Positions 7,701 to 18,000 of a stretch of 27,361 nucleotides of DNA are shown piece by piece; position 1 is the first letter of the stretch, and each line of letters opens with the position of its first letter. Under the pieces are notes generated by a model, which was not told the origin of the DNA, ran no database searches, and saw only the letters and a list, made by a program, of their open reading frames with translations. A program made the translations under genes and the position numbers. Origin of the DNA: an uncultured Flavobacteriales bacterium (GTDB lineage Bacteria > Bacteroidota > Bacteroidia > Palsa-965); contig CAMLEF010000015.1 in NCBI GenBank assembly GCA_946478675.1, positions 1-27,361 on the forward strand, given 5' to 3'.

Positions 7701-10700
7701 TCGAGCTGCTTGCTTTCCCACGGTACGTACACCTGCTGGTCCTGCGTGTAGGCGCGGTTGTGATAAACGAATGCAAAGTGTACCGCGAAATTGCCGCGAT
7801 GTTTTTCTTCAACGGGAATCTCGATGTACTTCTGCTCGTTGCTGAGCTTCAGCCATTCTTTGCTCAGCACTTTCTGATCCTGCTCAATTTCATAAAGGAC
7901 CGTCACGTCTTTCTCCGCAGTGCCCACGAGGAATACTGCTTTTTCTCCCGGCTGGCAATTCGTTTTGATCGCCTGGAATGACCACGGCTCTTTCGTTGCC
8001 GGCGTTTTTTCCGTGATGTCGTACAGCGTGAAATAGCGGATGTCTTTTACTTCCGCACCGTATTTGTCTTTCGTCGTTGCTTCGAGCAGATAAGAGCCGG
8101 GCGCCCACGACGACTTGTTCAGCTTAACCGTTTTGTTCTTCCCGGTATTCACGCTGCCGGAGAACACCGTCGTTCCTTTTTCCCAATTGGTCGCGTCGTT
8201 CTCGTTGTCGTACGGATCATCCGGGAACCAGGAATTCCAATCGGCTTTCGTATACAGGAAACGATCGGGCAATTCCCACTGGCGCGCGCGGAATGATTTG
8301 TCCGGCCCGTTCAGTTTTTTCACCATGTACGTGACGACAGCAGAATCCGCTTCGCCGGAAAGATTGGTGAGATTCACCGGAACCGAAGCCGTATCCGATT
8401 TGCCGATGTAGGAAGGCAACGTGAAATTCAGGTTGAGCGCAACATAACCGACATTAACGTAGGCCGTCGTGCTGTGCGTTTCACCGGTGATATCGGTCAC
8501 GTCGACGTATACTGTGTAATTGAACGTCGGCTGGCTTTCGGCAGGAACGGAACGGTCGGGCAACGCTTTGAAGGGAATGACGAATCCGCCCGTGTCGTTG
8601 GAAGTAACACTGCCGTTGGTGATCTCGACACTTGTGCTGTTCGGGTAATAACCGCGCCAGCAATACCACCACCACGGGAAGCTTGCAGTACGCACCACGC
8701 GGTAATTCACTTTCGCGCCGTCGAGCACGGAACCGGCAAACATTTTCGCGGAACCTTTTACGCGCACGCTGTCGTTGAGGCGATACGCACCTTTCACCGG
8801 CTCCGTCGTCACTTCGAATTTCGGACGCTTGTATTCTTCGACGTTGAAGAAAACATTTCCCGACTCATTGCCGAGATGCATCTGTCCCGTCAAACCGGAA
8901 GAAGGCGCAATGAACGAACCGGAGAAGGAACCGAAATCGTTCGACACGAGATCCAGCGTTTTTACTTTCTGGTAATTCGCGTCGTAGAATGTCACCGAAG
9001 TGGAACGGCCTTTCATCAGCGTATTCGTCTCGCCGTCGGTTTCGATCGTGATGCCTTTGAAATAAACGGTTTGTCCCGGGCGGTAAATGGCGCGGTCGGT
9101 GAAGAAGAAAGTCTTCGGCGTTTTCTTCTGCTGGTATTCGTAATGACGATACTGGTAAACTTCGTCGCTGAACAGGTGATCGCCTTTGCCCGTGAATTCC
9201 ACCAGCAGGTCGCGATAGTCGTTCGTTTCCGGGATGACGAAGCGGCCGTCTTTATCGCTCAGCAATTTATCGCCGCGGCGAAGGTGATAACCTCGATCGC
9301 TGTAATCGTACTTGCGGATCCAGACCTGCGCGGAAATTGCGGGCAGCGGAACGCCGGTCTGGCGATCGAATACGTAATACTCGTAGCTGCCGTTCTCCAG
9401 CTGGCGATCGAGGAAGCTGATCGACGAGCTCCACAGCGACATATAGGAAATGGCATTGGCCTGCAGCTTGAAATCTTTGTCGGGAGAAGCCAGCACGATG
9501 TAATGGCCGTGGGCGAGCGCGGGAATTTTCACTTCCGCCGTGTGTTTCTGGTAATCGCTGTCGTTGGGAACGGAAAGCTCCCACGAGGTCGTCACCGGCA
9601 GCTTGAGGAAATCGCGCATGACCTGTTCTTCCGTACGATCGTCATAAGAATTTTCCGGTAGCGTCTCATCGGTTTTCGCCACGCGGAAATACAGCTTGTT
9701 GACGTTCTGCCAGGTCAGCAGCGCCTTCGAAGGAAGATCGGGAACCACCGTTTTCTCGCCGGTAAGTCCGAACGTTTTTACGAGAATGCTTTTCTTCAGC
9801 GCATCGCAATTGGTCGCGCCCTGCGTGCCGGGATATTTTTTCATCACGTTATCGCAGATCTCCACCGCGCGTTTTTTCTCCAGGCGGTTCTTGTCGTTCT
9901 TGCGCGGCTGGTAACTGTCGCCTAACCCGTTGTGATAAGCGGCGAGGTAATACAACACGTCCGCTGTAACCGGCGAAGCGGGATAAGCAGCAGCCAGCTC
10001 ACGCAGCGCCACTTCATACAAGCTGTCTTTTTCCGGGAGCACCGAATTGCTGCGCACGAACAGCAAACGTTTCAGATCCGCGTCAACCAGCGCATCGGGC
10101 TGCTTGTCGTTGAGATGAAAAGCGATCAGCTGCTGCAAATCTTTCAGCGCGTAATACCGCAACGCCAGCGTATCCGTAGTGGAAGACGGGACGCGGACGA
10201 ACTGCGCGGCGGGACCGAAATATTCCGGGCGGTCGAGCACGAATTTTTCTGCGGGGCGCGTGACGGCCGGTTCTTCTCCCGAGAAAAAATCGATGGCGCG
10301 ATGCGCGATGAAATCGTAGAGCGTGGGACGCAGCTTCGGATCGGCGGTGCCTTCTTCGATTACGGCGTTATAAATATCCGGTGAAGCTTTGCGGAGGCTG
10401 TCGGAAGAAGCGAGCGAAAGGTTGTATTCGCGGACCGCTTCGTTCACGAGATGCTTCAGGTCCCAGGTGTTGATCGAGTCGTTATCGAAATTCACCGTCT
10501 GGCTGCGTTGCGCGAACTGCCAGCGGTTGCGCTGGTAATATTCCCAATACAATTCGCCGAGCATGGAATGCAGCATCGGCGCTAAGGGGAACTTCGCCGT
10601 TTTCAATTCGTGCTGCAGGTCGTAGATCGATTGCTCTGCGCTGTTTTCCTTGAACTGATCGGAGAATTTAAAGCGGTGCATGAGCGCCTTGACGATCTGC

Positions 10701-10963
10701 TCGTTGTTTTTCTCCGCTTTTGCACGATCGTAGATCTGGTTGCTCAGGTCGAGCGCGGATTTGTAAAGCCCTTTTCCCGCCAGCGAATCGACACGGTTCC
10801 ATTCTTTATCGTAGCTCGTTCCTTTGCCGATCAGCACCATCGGCTCGGCGTTCGCGGGCTGGTGATAAAATTGCCAGTACAGGAAAGCGGCCATCACCAC
10901 GGTGGCGGCCATTAACAGGCGGGGCATGAACCCGGCGCGTTGTTTTTTATCGGTAGTATTCAT
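4760..10963 (-). CDS. Thioester-containing alpha-2-macroglobulin, inner-membrane anchored (copy 1)
   Basis: This 2067-residue protein belongs to the bacterial alpha-2-macroglobulin family, periplasmic protease traps thought to guard the cell when the envelope is breached. A basic N-terminus and one helix (about 13-32) anchor it to the inner membrane; unlike E. coli YfhM there is no lipobox. A helical N-terminal region (about 45-420) is followed by macroglobulin domains, including the MG2 signature RAIYRPGQTVYFKGI (624-638). The bait-region-type domain ends near DASLDEF (about 1135), then a variable aromatic and acidic stretch (about 1137-1288), then the A2M domain starting NETVFFFPQ (1291). 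The thioester motif is intact: C1521-S-E-Q1524 in YECSEQTF, followed by the helical thioester domain. Start ATG 10963 is the only good one. The usual partner gene for penicillin-binding protein 1C is not in the window. Closely related to the gene at 12084-18323. Confidence 0.95.
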   Translation of the reverse strand: MNTTDKKQRAGFMPRLLMAATVVMAAFLYWQFYHQPANAEPMVLIGKGTSYDKEWNRVDSLAGKGLYKSALDLSNQIYDRAKAEKNNEQIVKALMHRFKFSDQFKENSAEQSIYDLQHELKTAKFPLAPMLHSMLGELYWEYYQRNRWQFAQRSQTVNFDNDSINTWDLKHLVNEAVREYNLSLASSDSLRKASPDIYNAVIEEGTADPKLRPTLYDFIAHRAIDFFSGEEPAVTRPAEKFVLDRPEYFGPAAQFVRVPSSTTDTLALRYYALKDLQQLIAFHLNDKQPDALVDADLKRLLFVRSNSVLPEKDSLYEVALRELAAAYPASPVTADVLYYLAAYHNGLGDSYQPRKNDKNRLEKKRAVEICDNVMKKYPGTQGATNCDALKKSILVKTFGLTGEKTVVPDLPSKALLTWQNVNKLYFRVAKTDETLPENSYDDRTEEQVMRDFLKLPVTTSWELSVPNDSDYQKHTAEVKIPALAHGHYIVLASPDKDFKLQANAISYMSLWSSSISFLDRQLENGSYEYYVFDRQTGVPLPAISAQVWIRKYDYSDRGYHLRRGDKLLSDKDGRFVIPETNDYRDLLVEFTGKGDHLFSDEVYQYRHYEYQQKKTPKTFFFTDRAIYRPGQTVYFKGITIETDGETNTLMKGRSTSVTFYDANYQKVKTLDLVSNDFGSFSGSFIAPSSGLTGQMHLGNESGNVFFNVEEYKRPKFEVTTEPVKGAYRLNDSVRVKGSAKMFAGSVLDGAKVNYRVVRTASFPWWWYCWRGYYPNSTSVEITNGSVTSNDTGGFVIPFKALPDRSVPAESQPTFNYTVYVDVTDITGETHSTTAYVNVGYVALNLNFTLPSYIGKSDTASVPVNLTNLSGEADSAVVTYMVKKLNGPDKSFRARQWELPDRFLYTKADWNSWFPDDPYDNENDATNWEKGTTVFSGSVNTGKNKTVKLNKSSWAPGSYLLEATTKDKYGAEVKDIRYFTLYDITEKTPATKEPWSFQAIKTNCQPGEKAVFLVGTAEKDVTVLYEIEQDQKVLSKEWLKLSNEQKYIEIPVEEKHRGNFAVHFAFVYHNRAYTQDQQVYVPWESKQLDISFETFRNKLVPGQKEEWKLKIKGPKGEKVSAEMVAAMYDASLDEFRSNDWSFYLYKSYYGSLYWQRGVEGVVGSSMYERGWNDYLSYTSRTYDKLNWFGYYYGYRNYGWGYGDNTVLYDSVAEDEAPMREETQTRALAAPKAAEKKEDGNIATSTGATIAVGGVAANLADVQKNNALEQQSGKDSDKRGPDLSNIQARSNLNETVFFFPQLETDSTGAIIIKFTMNEALTKWKFMAFAHTKDLKYGQVTKEVITQKDLMVTPNAPRFFREKDHITFTAKVSNLTDKELSGTAQLMLFDALSMKPIDAQLLTTDAKVSFTAKKGQSAPLSWDLVIPDGGVSAVQYRVVASAGNFTDGEEAALPVLSNRMLVTETMPLPIRGGQTKEFRFEKLLNQNNGSPTIRNQRLTLEFTSNPAWYAVQALPYMMEYPYECSEQTFSRLYSNSIATTIANSSPKIKAVFDTWKSQSPDAFLSNLEKNQELKNVVLTETPWVLDAKDESERKRRVGLLFDLNRMADEQERSMRQLRQMQVSNGGWPWFAGMPDDRWVTQYIITGFGHLDHLGVKSVRDDRRNWDMVSDGMRYLDNRIREDYEWILKYDKAHINDDHLSYTAIQYLYARSFFPEISMTQRNKEAFDYFMGQSKKYWMDKGRYMQGMIALANFRYKDTKTADDVMKSLGETALHSEEMGMYWKENTGGYYWYQAPIETQSLLIEAFKEVKNDTKSVDDMRVWLLKNKQTNDWKTTTATANACYALLIDGTSWLATESDVSIVVGTQQIDPKKMDIKEEAGTGYFKTSWSGDAIKPEMGKVTVSKAGPGVSWGAMYWQYFEDMDKITPAQTPLQVTKKLFRVKNTNAGPVIEPITEQTVLHPGDKIRVRVELRNDRDMEYIHMKDMRASGFEPVNVLSQYKYQDGLGYYESTKDASTDFFFNYLPKGTHVFEYPLTVIHAGDFSNGITQVQCMYAPEFAAHSEGMRVKVAK

Positions 10964-11138
10964 AAAAAAGCGGTGCGTTTACTCTATTGATGCAAAATAT
11001 GGGGATTTTCCATACCGCCTCTTGACAGAAATCAGCTTCTTTTTTGAGGCGGCGCGCGACAAAATATTCCGGGTATTTTAGCGTTTAAAGAAAACACGGC
11101 GATCTTCGCTGTCACGCCTTACCCCAAAAACGCTGCTC

Positions 11139-11993
11139 ATGAAAATCCTGCTCCCGCTCGGCCTCGTGGCCCTTCTCTGCTTTTCCTTCAACAGCAACCC
11201 TTCCCGCCTCACGCTCGATCAGGCCGCGCAGGAAAAGAAAGTCGTGTTCGAAATCGTGCCGCTGGGTGGTTATTCCGGCAATTGCATTTCCATCCGCGTG
11301 CAGAATCTCGGCGGCGCGCTGAACCTCGAGCTGCCGGCAGGAACGATCTTCATCCCGGAAGACAGCACCGAACAAACGCTGATCACCACTTCGCCGCAAT
11401 TGTTCGCGCTCGGCCGCAAGGAAGAAAAGCTCATCCAGGTAAACGCGTTCTGCACGGAAGCCAACGACCACAGCCCGTCGAAAGAATCGAAATTCACCTT
11501 GTCGCGTTCGCAGAACAAATCGCTGCTCGGACTCGCCTCGTTCATGGATTCGCTCAAAGTGAACGATACGTACGCGATCCAGAACTCCATCTGGTGCGTG
11601 ACCGATCATGAAAGTGTTTCGAACGTTTCTCTCGAAAACGCCAACACGCAGAAGTCGCTGCGCAATTATCTCTGCAAAACGACTGGGCAGAAAGACACCT
11701 GGTACAGCACCCGCAGCGATCTGCACGTGAATCAAAACCGCGAGATCGTGCGTACGCCGAAAGAGATCAAAGGCGACATCGAATACACGTCGACCGAACG
11801 TTCGGAGCTGCAGGGCGTGGTGAAAGACAGCACCGGGAAAATTCTTGTGACCAACCCGAACAAAACGGTTGTTCCCGCGGGCCACGTGAAATTCGAATTC
11901 AACCTGCGCATCGAAGGCTGGCCGCACGGAAATTATTCGGTGGTGTATACGAACAACGGCAAAGAAGTGATCAACCAGCCGTTCTCGTTCTGA
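11139..11993 (+). CDS. Secreted protein of unknown family between the two macroglobulins
   Basis: This 284-residue protein has a signal peptide (residues 1 to about 18-20; C14 is not in a lipobox context). I do not recognise the family with certainty. Three parts can be seen: an N-terminal beta-rich segment (35-100) with LNLELPAGTIFIP; a middle part with AFCTEAND (C105) and YAIQNSIWCVTD (Q148, W152, C153); and a C-terminal Ig-like strand set ending GNYSVVYTNNGKEVINQPF, like the FlgD/T9SS-type Ig fold. A cysteine flanked by aromatic/hydrophobic residues plus a Gln-x-x-Ile-Trp recalls the thioester domains of Gram-positive adhesins, but those are larger and the spacing differs; a disulfide involving C49, C105, C153 or C179 is the simpler reading. 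It is divergent from macroglobulin copy 1 (175-base gap, no exact promoter seen) and convergent with copy 2. Confidence 0.75.
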   Translation: MKILLPLGLVALLCFSFNSNPSRLTLDQAAQEKKVVFEIVPLGGYSGNCISIRVQNLGGALNLELPAGTIFIPEDSTEQTLITTSPQLFALGRKEEKLIQVNAFCTEANDHSPSKESKFTLSRSQNKSLLGLASFMDSLKVNDTYAIQNSIWCVTDHESVSNVSLENANTQKSLRNYLCKTTGQKDTWYSTRSDLHVNQNREIVRTPKEIKGDIEYTSTERSELQGVVKDSTGKILVTNPNKTVVPAGHVKFEFNLRIEGWPHGNYSVVYTNNGKEVINQPFSF

Positions 11994-12012
11994 TTTTCCT
12001 TCTGAAGAACAG

Positions 12013-12059
12013 AAAAAGTAAACCTCGAAGGTTTTCGAAACCTTCGAGGTTTACTTTTT
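12013..12059. terminator. Bidirectional terminator hairpin, second copy
   Basis: The left arm is AAAAA plus GTAAACCTCGAAGGTTT (12013-12034), the loop is TCG, and the exact complement (12038-12059) ends in TTTTT. Arm and loop lengths equal those of the hairpin at 4696-4742. The two arms differ at two positions, each with the matching change on the other side. It separates the secreted protein gene from macroglobulin copy 2. Confidence 0.92.
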
Positions 12060-12083
12060 TATCTCCTCTTCTATTCCTCTTTT

Positions 12084-15000
12084 CTACTTCACCACTTTCA
12101 CCCGCAATCCTTCGCTGTGTGCCGCAAACTCCGGCGCGTACATGCATTGCGCTTCCGCAACTCCGCAGGAGAAATCGCCGGCATGAATTACCGTCAGCGG
12201 ATATTCGAACACGTGCGCGCCCTTCGGCAGGAAGCTGAAGAAGAAGTCCGTTGACGCGTCTTTCGTGCTTTCGTAGTAGCCGAGGCCGTCCTGGTACTTG
12301 TATTGCGAGAAGACGTTCACCGGTTCGAATCCCGACGCGCGCAGGTCTTTCAGGTGAATGTATTCCATGTCGCGGTCGTTGCGCATTTCGATGCGGACCG
12401 TCACCTTGTCGCCCGGGTGCAGCGCCGTTTGTTCCGTGATGGCTTCGAGCACCATTCCGTTCGGCGTTTTCTTCTGCAGGAATAATTTCCGCGTCACCTG
12501 CAGCGGAGATTTCGCCGGCGTGATCTTGTCCATGTTCTCGAAATACTGCCAGTACATCGCGCCGTACGACACTCCAGCGCCGGGTTTGCTGATCTTCACC
12601 TTGCCCATTTCGGGCGACACTTCGCTGCCGGGCCACGACGTTTTGAAATAACCGGTGCCGGCTTCCGCTTCACCATTCGCGTTCGGATCGATTGGTTTTG
12701 TTCCGACTACAATCTGCACGTCGGAAGCGGTAGCAAGCCAATCGGTGCCGTTCATGAGCAGCGCGTAACAGGCGTCAGCGGTGGCGCGCGTCGTTTTCCA
12801 ATCCTGCTGCTGCTTGTTGCGAAGCAGCCACGTGCGCATCTCGTCGACGGACTTCTCGTCGTTCTTCACTTCATGGAACGCTTCGATCAGCAGCGATTGC
12901 GTTTCGATCGGCGCTTCGTACCAGTACCAGCCGGCAACGTTCTCTTTCCAGTACATGCCGAGCTCCGCATTGTGAATGGCGGTTTCACTCAAGGAACGCA
13001 TGATCGCATTCGCCGTTTGCGTATCGCCGTTGCGGAACAGCGCGAGCGCGAGCATTCCCTGCATGTAGCGGCTCTTCGTGTTCCAGTATTTTTTCGCCTG
13101 CGCGATGTAATAGTCGAATGCTTTCCGGTTGGATTCCGTGAACGGCGCATTCACAAAATAGCTGCGCGCATAGAGATACTGGATCGCGATGTAATCGAGA
13201 TGGTCCTTGTCGATATTCGCGGCATCGTGCTTTTTGATCCACGCATAATCTTCGCCGAGACGCGTGTCGCAATACGCAATGGCTTTGTCCACCATCTCCG
13301 TCGATTCTTCCGTGTTGCTGCCGAGCCGTGCGAGCTGACCGAATCCTGCGATCACGTACTGCGTGATGTAACGATCTTCCGGCATGCCTTCGAACCAGGG
13401 CCAGCCGCCGTTGTCGTATTGCATCATCTTCAGCTTCTGGAAAGCGCGGCCGTTCTCATCCGCCATGTGGTTCACGTCGAACAGCAATCCGACGCGGCGC
13501 TTGCGTTCCGATTCGTCCTGCGCTTCGAGCACCCACGGCGTTTCGGAAAGCACGGTGTTCTTCAGCTCCTGGTTCTTTTCGAGATTGGAAAGAAATGCTT
13601 CGGGACTTTTGCCTTTCCACGATTCGAAAACAGCGCGCATCTTCGGAGAAGAATTCGCAATGTTCGCAGCGATGCTGTTCGCATAAAAACGGTTGAACGT
13701 TTGCTCGGCGCATTCGTGCGGGAATTCCATCAGGTACGGCAGCGACTGCACCGCGTACCACGCCGGGTTCGACGTAAATTCCAGCGTGAGCTTTTGATTG
13801 CGCAGCGTCGTCGATCCGCCGTTCTGGCTGATGAGCTTTTCGAAGCGGAACTCTTTCGATTCTCCTCCGCGCACCCATAGCGGCAGCGTTTCCGTGACGA
13901 GCCTGCGGTTGCTGAGCACGGGAACGGCGTTCTCTTCACCGTCGCTGAAATTTCCTGCGCTCGCTACTACGCGGTAGGTGACTGCGCTCACGCCTTCGGG
14001 AACGGTCAGCTCCCAGCTCAGCGGCGCGCCTTTGCCGGCTTCGGCAGTGAACGGAATTTTCGCATTCGTGTTGCCGAACTTCGCGTCGATGGGCTGCATC
14101 GTGAGCGCGTCGAACAGCTGCAATTGCGCGGAACCGTTCAATGTTCCGGCCGTAAGATTGGCGACGCGCGCGGTGAACGTGATATGATCGCCTTCGCGGA
14201 AGAAGCGCGGCGCGTTCGGCATCACCATCAGGTCTTTCTGCGTGATGATCTCGCGCGACGATTGTGTGTAACGCAGATCTTTCGTGTGCGCGAACGCCAT
14301 GAATCGCCACTTCGTCAGCGCTTCTTTCATCGTGAAACTGATCACAATGGCGCCGGTGCTGTCGGTGAGCAGGTGCGGGTAGAAGAAAACCGTTTCGTCA
14401 AGATTCTTCCGCGCCTTGACTTCGGAAAGCGGTTTCGATTGACCATCGGACATGTTCCACATGTAGGAAACGGATCCGGTTGCTTCCAGGGTGACGGCGT
14501 AGGTCGCATTTGCACTGACCTCGGAAGCCGATGCCGTTGCACCATTCGCATCCATTACCACTACGTCATAGCTTCCCGATTTGGCATAGCCAACTGCAAC
14601 GCTGCTGATGGAATCTGCTATTGCCTGGTTCGAATAGCCTTGCCAGTTCAAGCCAATTTGCTTCGAAGAGTCCGGCTCTGTTTTATCCAGATCGACCAGG
14701 CAGAAACGACTGTTGTAGGAATAATGCAAATACCCGAACCAGTTGATCTCGTCATAGCTGCGCGAACCGTAATTGTTCAGCATCCACCAGCCCCAGTAGC
14801 CGTAGGTCGTGGAATTCGTCGTTCCGGAAAAGAATCCATCCCACTGCGGAAGTATCGCGTAATTATTATCGCTCAGCACCCACGGGTTGAAATCCCAATT
14901 GTTCATGCGGAATTCATCCAGTGAAGCGTCGTACATCGTCGCTACCATTTCGGCCGCCACCTTCTCCCCTTTTTCACCTTTGATCTTCAACCGCCATTCT

Positions 15001-18000
15001 TCCTGCTGCCCGGGCACGAGCTTGTCGCGGAACGTCTCGTAGGAAATTTCCAGCGGTGCCGCCTGCGGGGCGGAAGGTTGGTGCACGTAAATGAACGACT
15101 GGAAACTATACATGCGGCTGTTGCTGACGAGCGTGAAATTCACTTGGCACCAATCCTGCTCCAGCGTTTTCGGAATGGGAATCGCGACCGTGGAAAGGTC
15201 CGGCGTAACGGTGAGGTGCTTCCGGTAAATGATTTTGCCACCCGCTGCCACGTCGTAATAAAGCGTGGCTTCGCGGAATGCCGTGCCGACTTTGAACAGG
15301 GCTCTTTCTCCCGGGACAACGTGCGGTTTTATCGTGATGAGCGTATACGGATCGAGCGGGAACGCCTTCTTGTCGTCTGTCGAATAGAGCGCGAGCTGTT
15401 CGGTTACTTTGACAACGTTACCGAATTGATCATGCGTCACCGCTTCGAATTCGTACGTGCCCGATTCCCATTTCTCTTCGCCGGAAAGCGCCAATGGCAG
15501 TTTCGATGCGGTGTTGTACGTCGTTTCGAAAACTACTTTGTCGCGTTTCCATTTCGCAGAATCGGGTTGATAGTCATACGGAAGACCCGGGAAATCTTTC
15601 TCCCACGCTTCTTTCGGATACAGGAAACGATCGGGCCGCACCCATTCGCGCTCCGGCTGGAACGCAACAGCAGGTTTCATGCGGTACACCTTCACTGCTA
15701 CATCGGAATGAATGGGTTCGCCATCCGAATTGCTGAGGCTGATCGTGACGGAATCGGTGGGACTTTTTTCGCGTGAAGCGCCGATGTAGCAGTCCAGCTG
15801 CAGCGGTTGTTTTCGAACGGTCAGCGATTTGGATTCGCTGTGCGTTTCACCGGAAATGTCGGTGACGTCGATTGTGATCGTGTAGCTGCAAAATTCCTGC
15901 GGCGTGATTTTCGAGGAATCAATACCTGCGATGAAGGAGAAAACAAATCCGCCGGTATCATTCACGATTACGGTGCCGTCGGCAATTACTTTATCCGTGA
16001 CGCGTTCACGGTTGTAATCGTAATCTTCAAACCAATCGTAGCCGCTGTTGCGTTCGACGTGGTACTTCACCGTTGCATTGTCGAGCGGCGAACCGGCAAA
16101 CGTGCGCGCCGTACCCGTGATGTTAATTTTATCGCCGAGCCGCACCTGCCCTTTCACGTTGTCGAAAGCGATCGCGAATTTCGGGCGCTTGTATTCTTCC
16201 ACGCTGAGGTCTTTGTCTCCTGTCTCATTGTGAAGCGTCATATCGCCGGTGAGCCCATTATCAGGAAGCACGAAAGAACCGCTGAAGGAGCCGTAGTCAT
16301 TCGTTTCGAGCTCCAGTGATTTTACATCCTGGCCGTTCACATCCCGCAGCGTAACGGTCGTGTTCTGATGCGTGACCAACCTGCTGGTTTTCCCATGCTC
16401 GACCGTGATGCCTTTGAAAAACACCGTTTGTCCCGGGCGGTAAATCGCGCGATCGGTGAAGAACGTCGTTGTCGTTTCCGCCTTGCGCGGCTCGCGTTTC
16501 GTTTCGTACCAATAATTATTCCGCCAGCTCATGCCGGTTTCGAGCCGGTTGTTTTTCCATTTCAGCTCGAGGTAATAATTCTCCGGGTTCTTCAAGCGGT
16601 CGACCAGCACAATGCCTTCTTTGGAAGCGTGCAGCAGCGGCCCTTTGCGGTATTCCGTTTTGCGCGTGCTGCCGTTGTAAAAACTGTTCCAGACCTGCGC
16701 TTCCGCTCCGCCCAAAGGTTCACCGGTGAGACGGTTGACGACGAGGTATTCGTGCACGTCCTGCATTTCCCGCTTGCAATACGCGATCGCAGAAACGTGA
16801 AACTCTTCGTAAGCGAGCACGTTCTTCTTCGTGTTGAGCGAAAAGTTGTTGCGCTTCGAAAGCAGCAGCACATAATCGCCGGGAGGAAGCGCGGGGTATT
16901 TGACCTGTGCGGAATGCTGCTGGTAGTCGCCGCCGGAAGGAACCGAAACGTTCCAGTCCTGCACCACGGGCTGCGCGAGGTAATAATCCAACCGGTCTTC
17001 TTCGTTTTCGAATTCTTTCCCTGAAATGATTTTCGTAATGCGGAAATAGGTCGTGTCGACGTTCTGCACCAGCAATAATCCCGCGAAAGGACGATCGGGA
17101 AAAACTACTCTGTCGAACGTGGTGGAAAGGGACGGGCGGCGAATGTCGGCGGCGAGCGCTGCGCAATTTTCTCCACCGAGCGTTTTCGGGTAACGGGCAA
17201 CAGTGCTGTCGCAGAGCGCGAGGGCCGTTTTCTTTTTCCAGCGGACAATTTCGTTTTCATACGGTTTGTAATCTTCGCCCTGCGTATTATACAACCGCGC
17301 CAGGTCGAACAGCACGTCGGCCGTAACGAAATTCTCCGGGTGCAACTGAGAAAGCTGGCGCAACGATTTTTCGTACAAGCTGTCTTTTTCTCCGCCGGTA
17401 TATTGATCGTGTACGAATTCGAGACGCAGGCGATCCGCATCCATCAACGCAGCGACGGCAGTATCCTTCAAACGAGCGGAAAGCAATTGCCGGTAAACGT
17501 TCAGCGCTTCGCATTGCATCGCCATCGAATCACCGGGAACGGCGGGAAGGTCCAGCTTTACAAAATCATTGACGGGGAAAAAGAACGCCGGCTGATCGAC
17601 ACGAAAACTTTTTTCCGGGTGACGAAAACGACGGTTGGCGCCGCTGTAAAAATTGATTGCACGATGCGCGAGCAGATCGTAAAGCGACGGACGAAGACGG
17701 TTCGCCGCTGAATCGCCCGGGTGAATGATCTCTGCAAATGTTCCGACCGGCGTTTTCAGTAATGAATCTGCCGGCAACAGCGAGGCGCGAAAATGCTCCA
17801 CCGCAGCCGTCGCCAGCTTTTCGTTGTCCCAGGTATCGATCGAATCGTTCTGAAAATTTTCCGTGGCGCTGCGCGAGTTGTGCTGGTAGCCGAAGTCGTC
17901 GATGTACTGCTCGTACATTTCCCCGACGAGCGTATGCAGCACCTGTTTCAGCGGGAACTTCGCTTTTTTGATTTCGGCTTCCGTGGTGTAGATGGCGTTT

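Noticed and set aside
10964..11138. Divergent promoters between macroglobulin copy 1 and the secreted protein
   Set aside because: Only partial matches are present (TATTTTG at 10999-10993 on the minus strand, TATTTTAG at 11074-11081 on the plus strand), without a TTG at a proper distance.
12873..15776. Several 200-335-codon plus-strand frames
   Set aside because: They are antisense shadows of macroglobulin copy 2, resembling the shadows of copy 1 for the same reason; no independent start or family motif.
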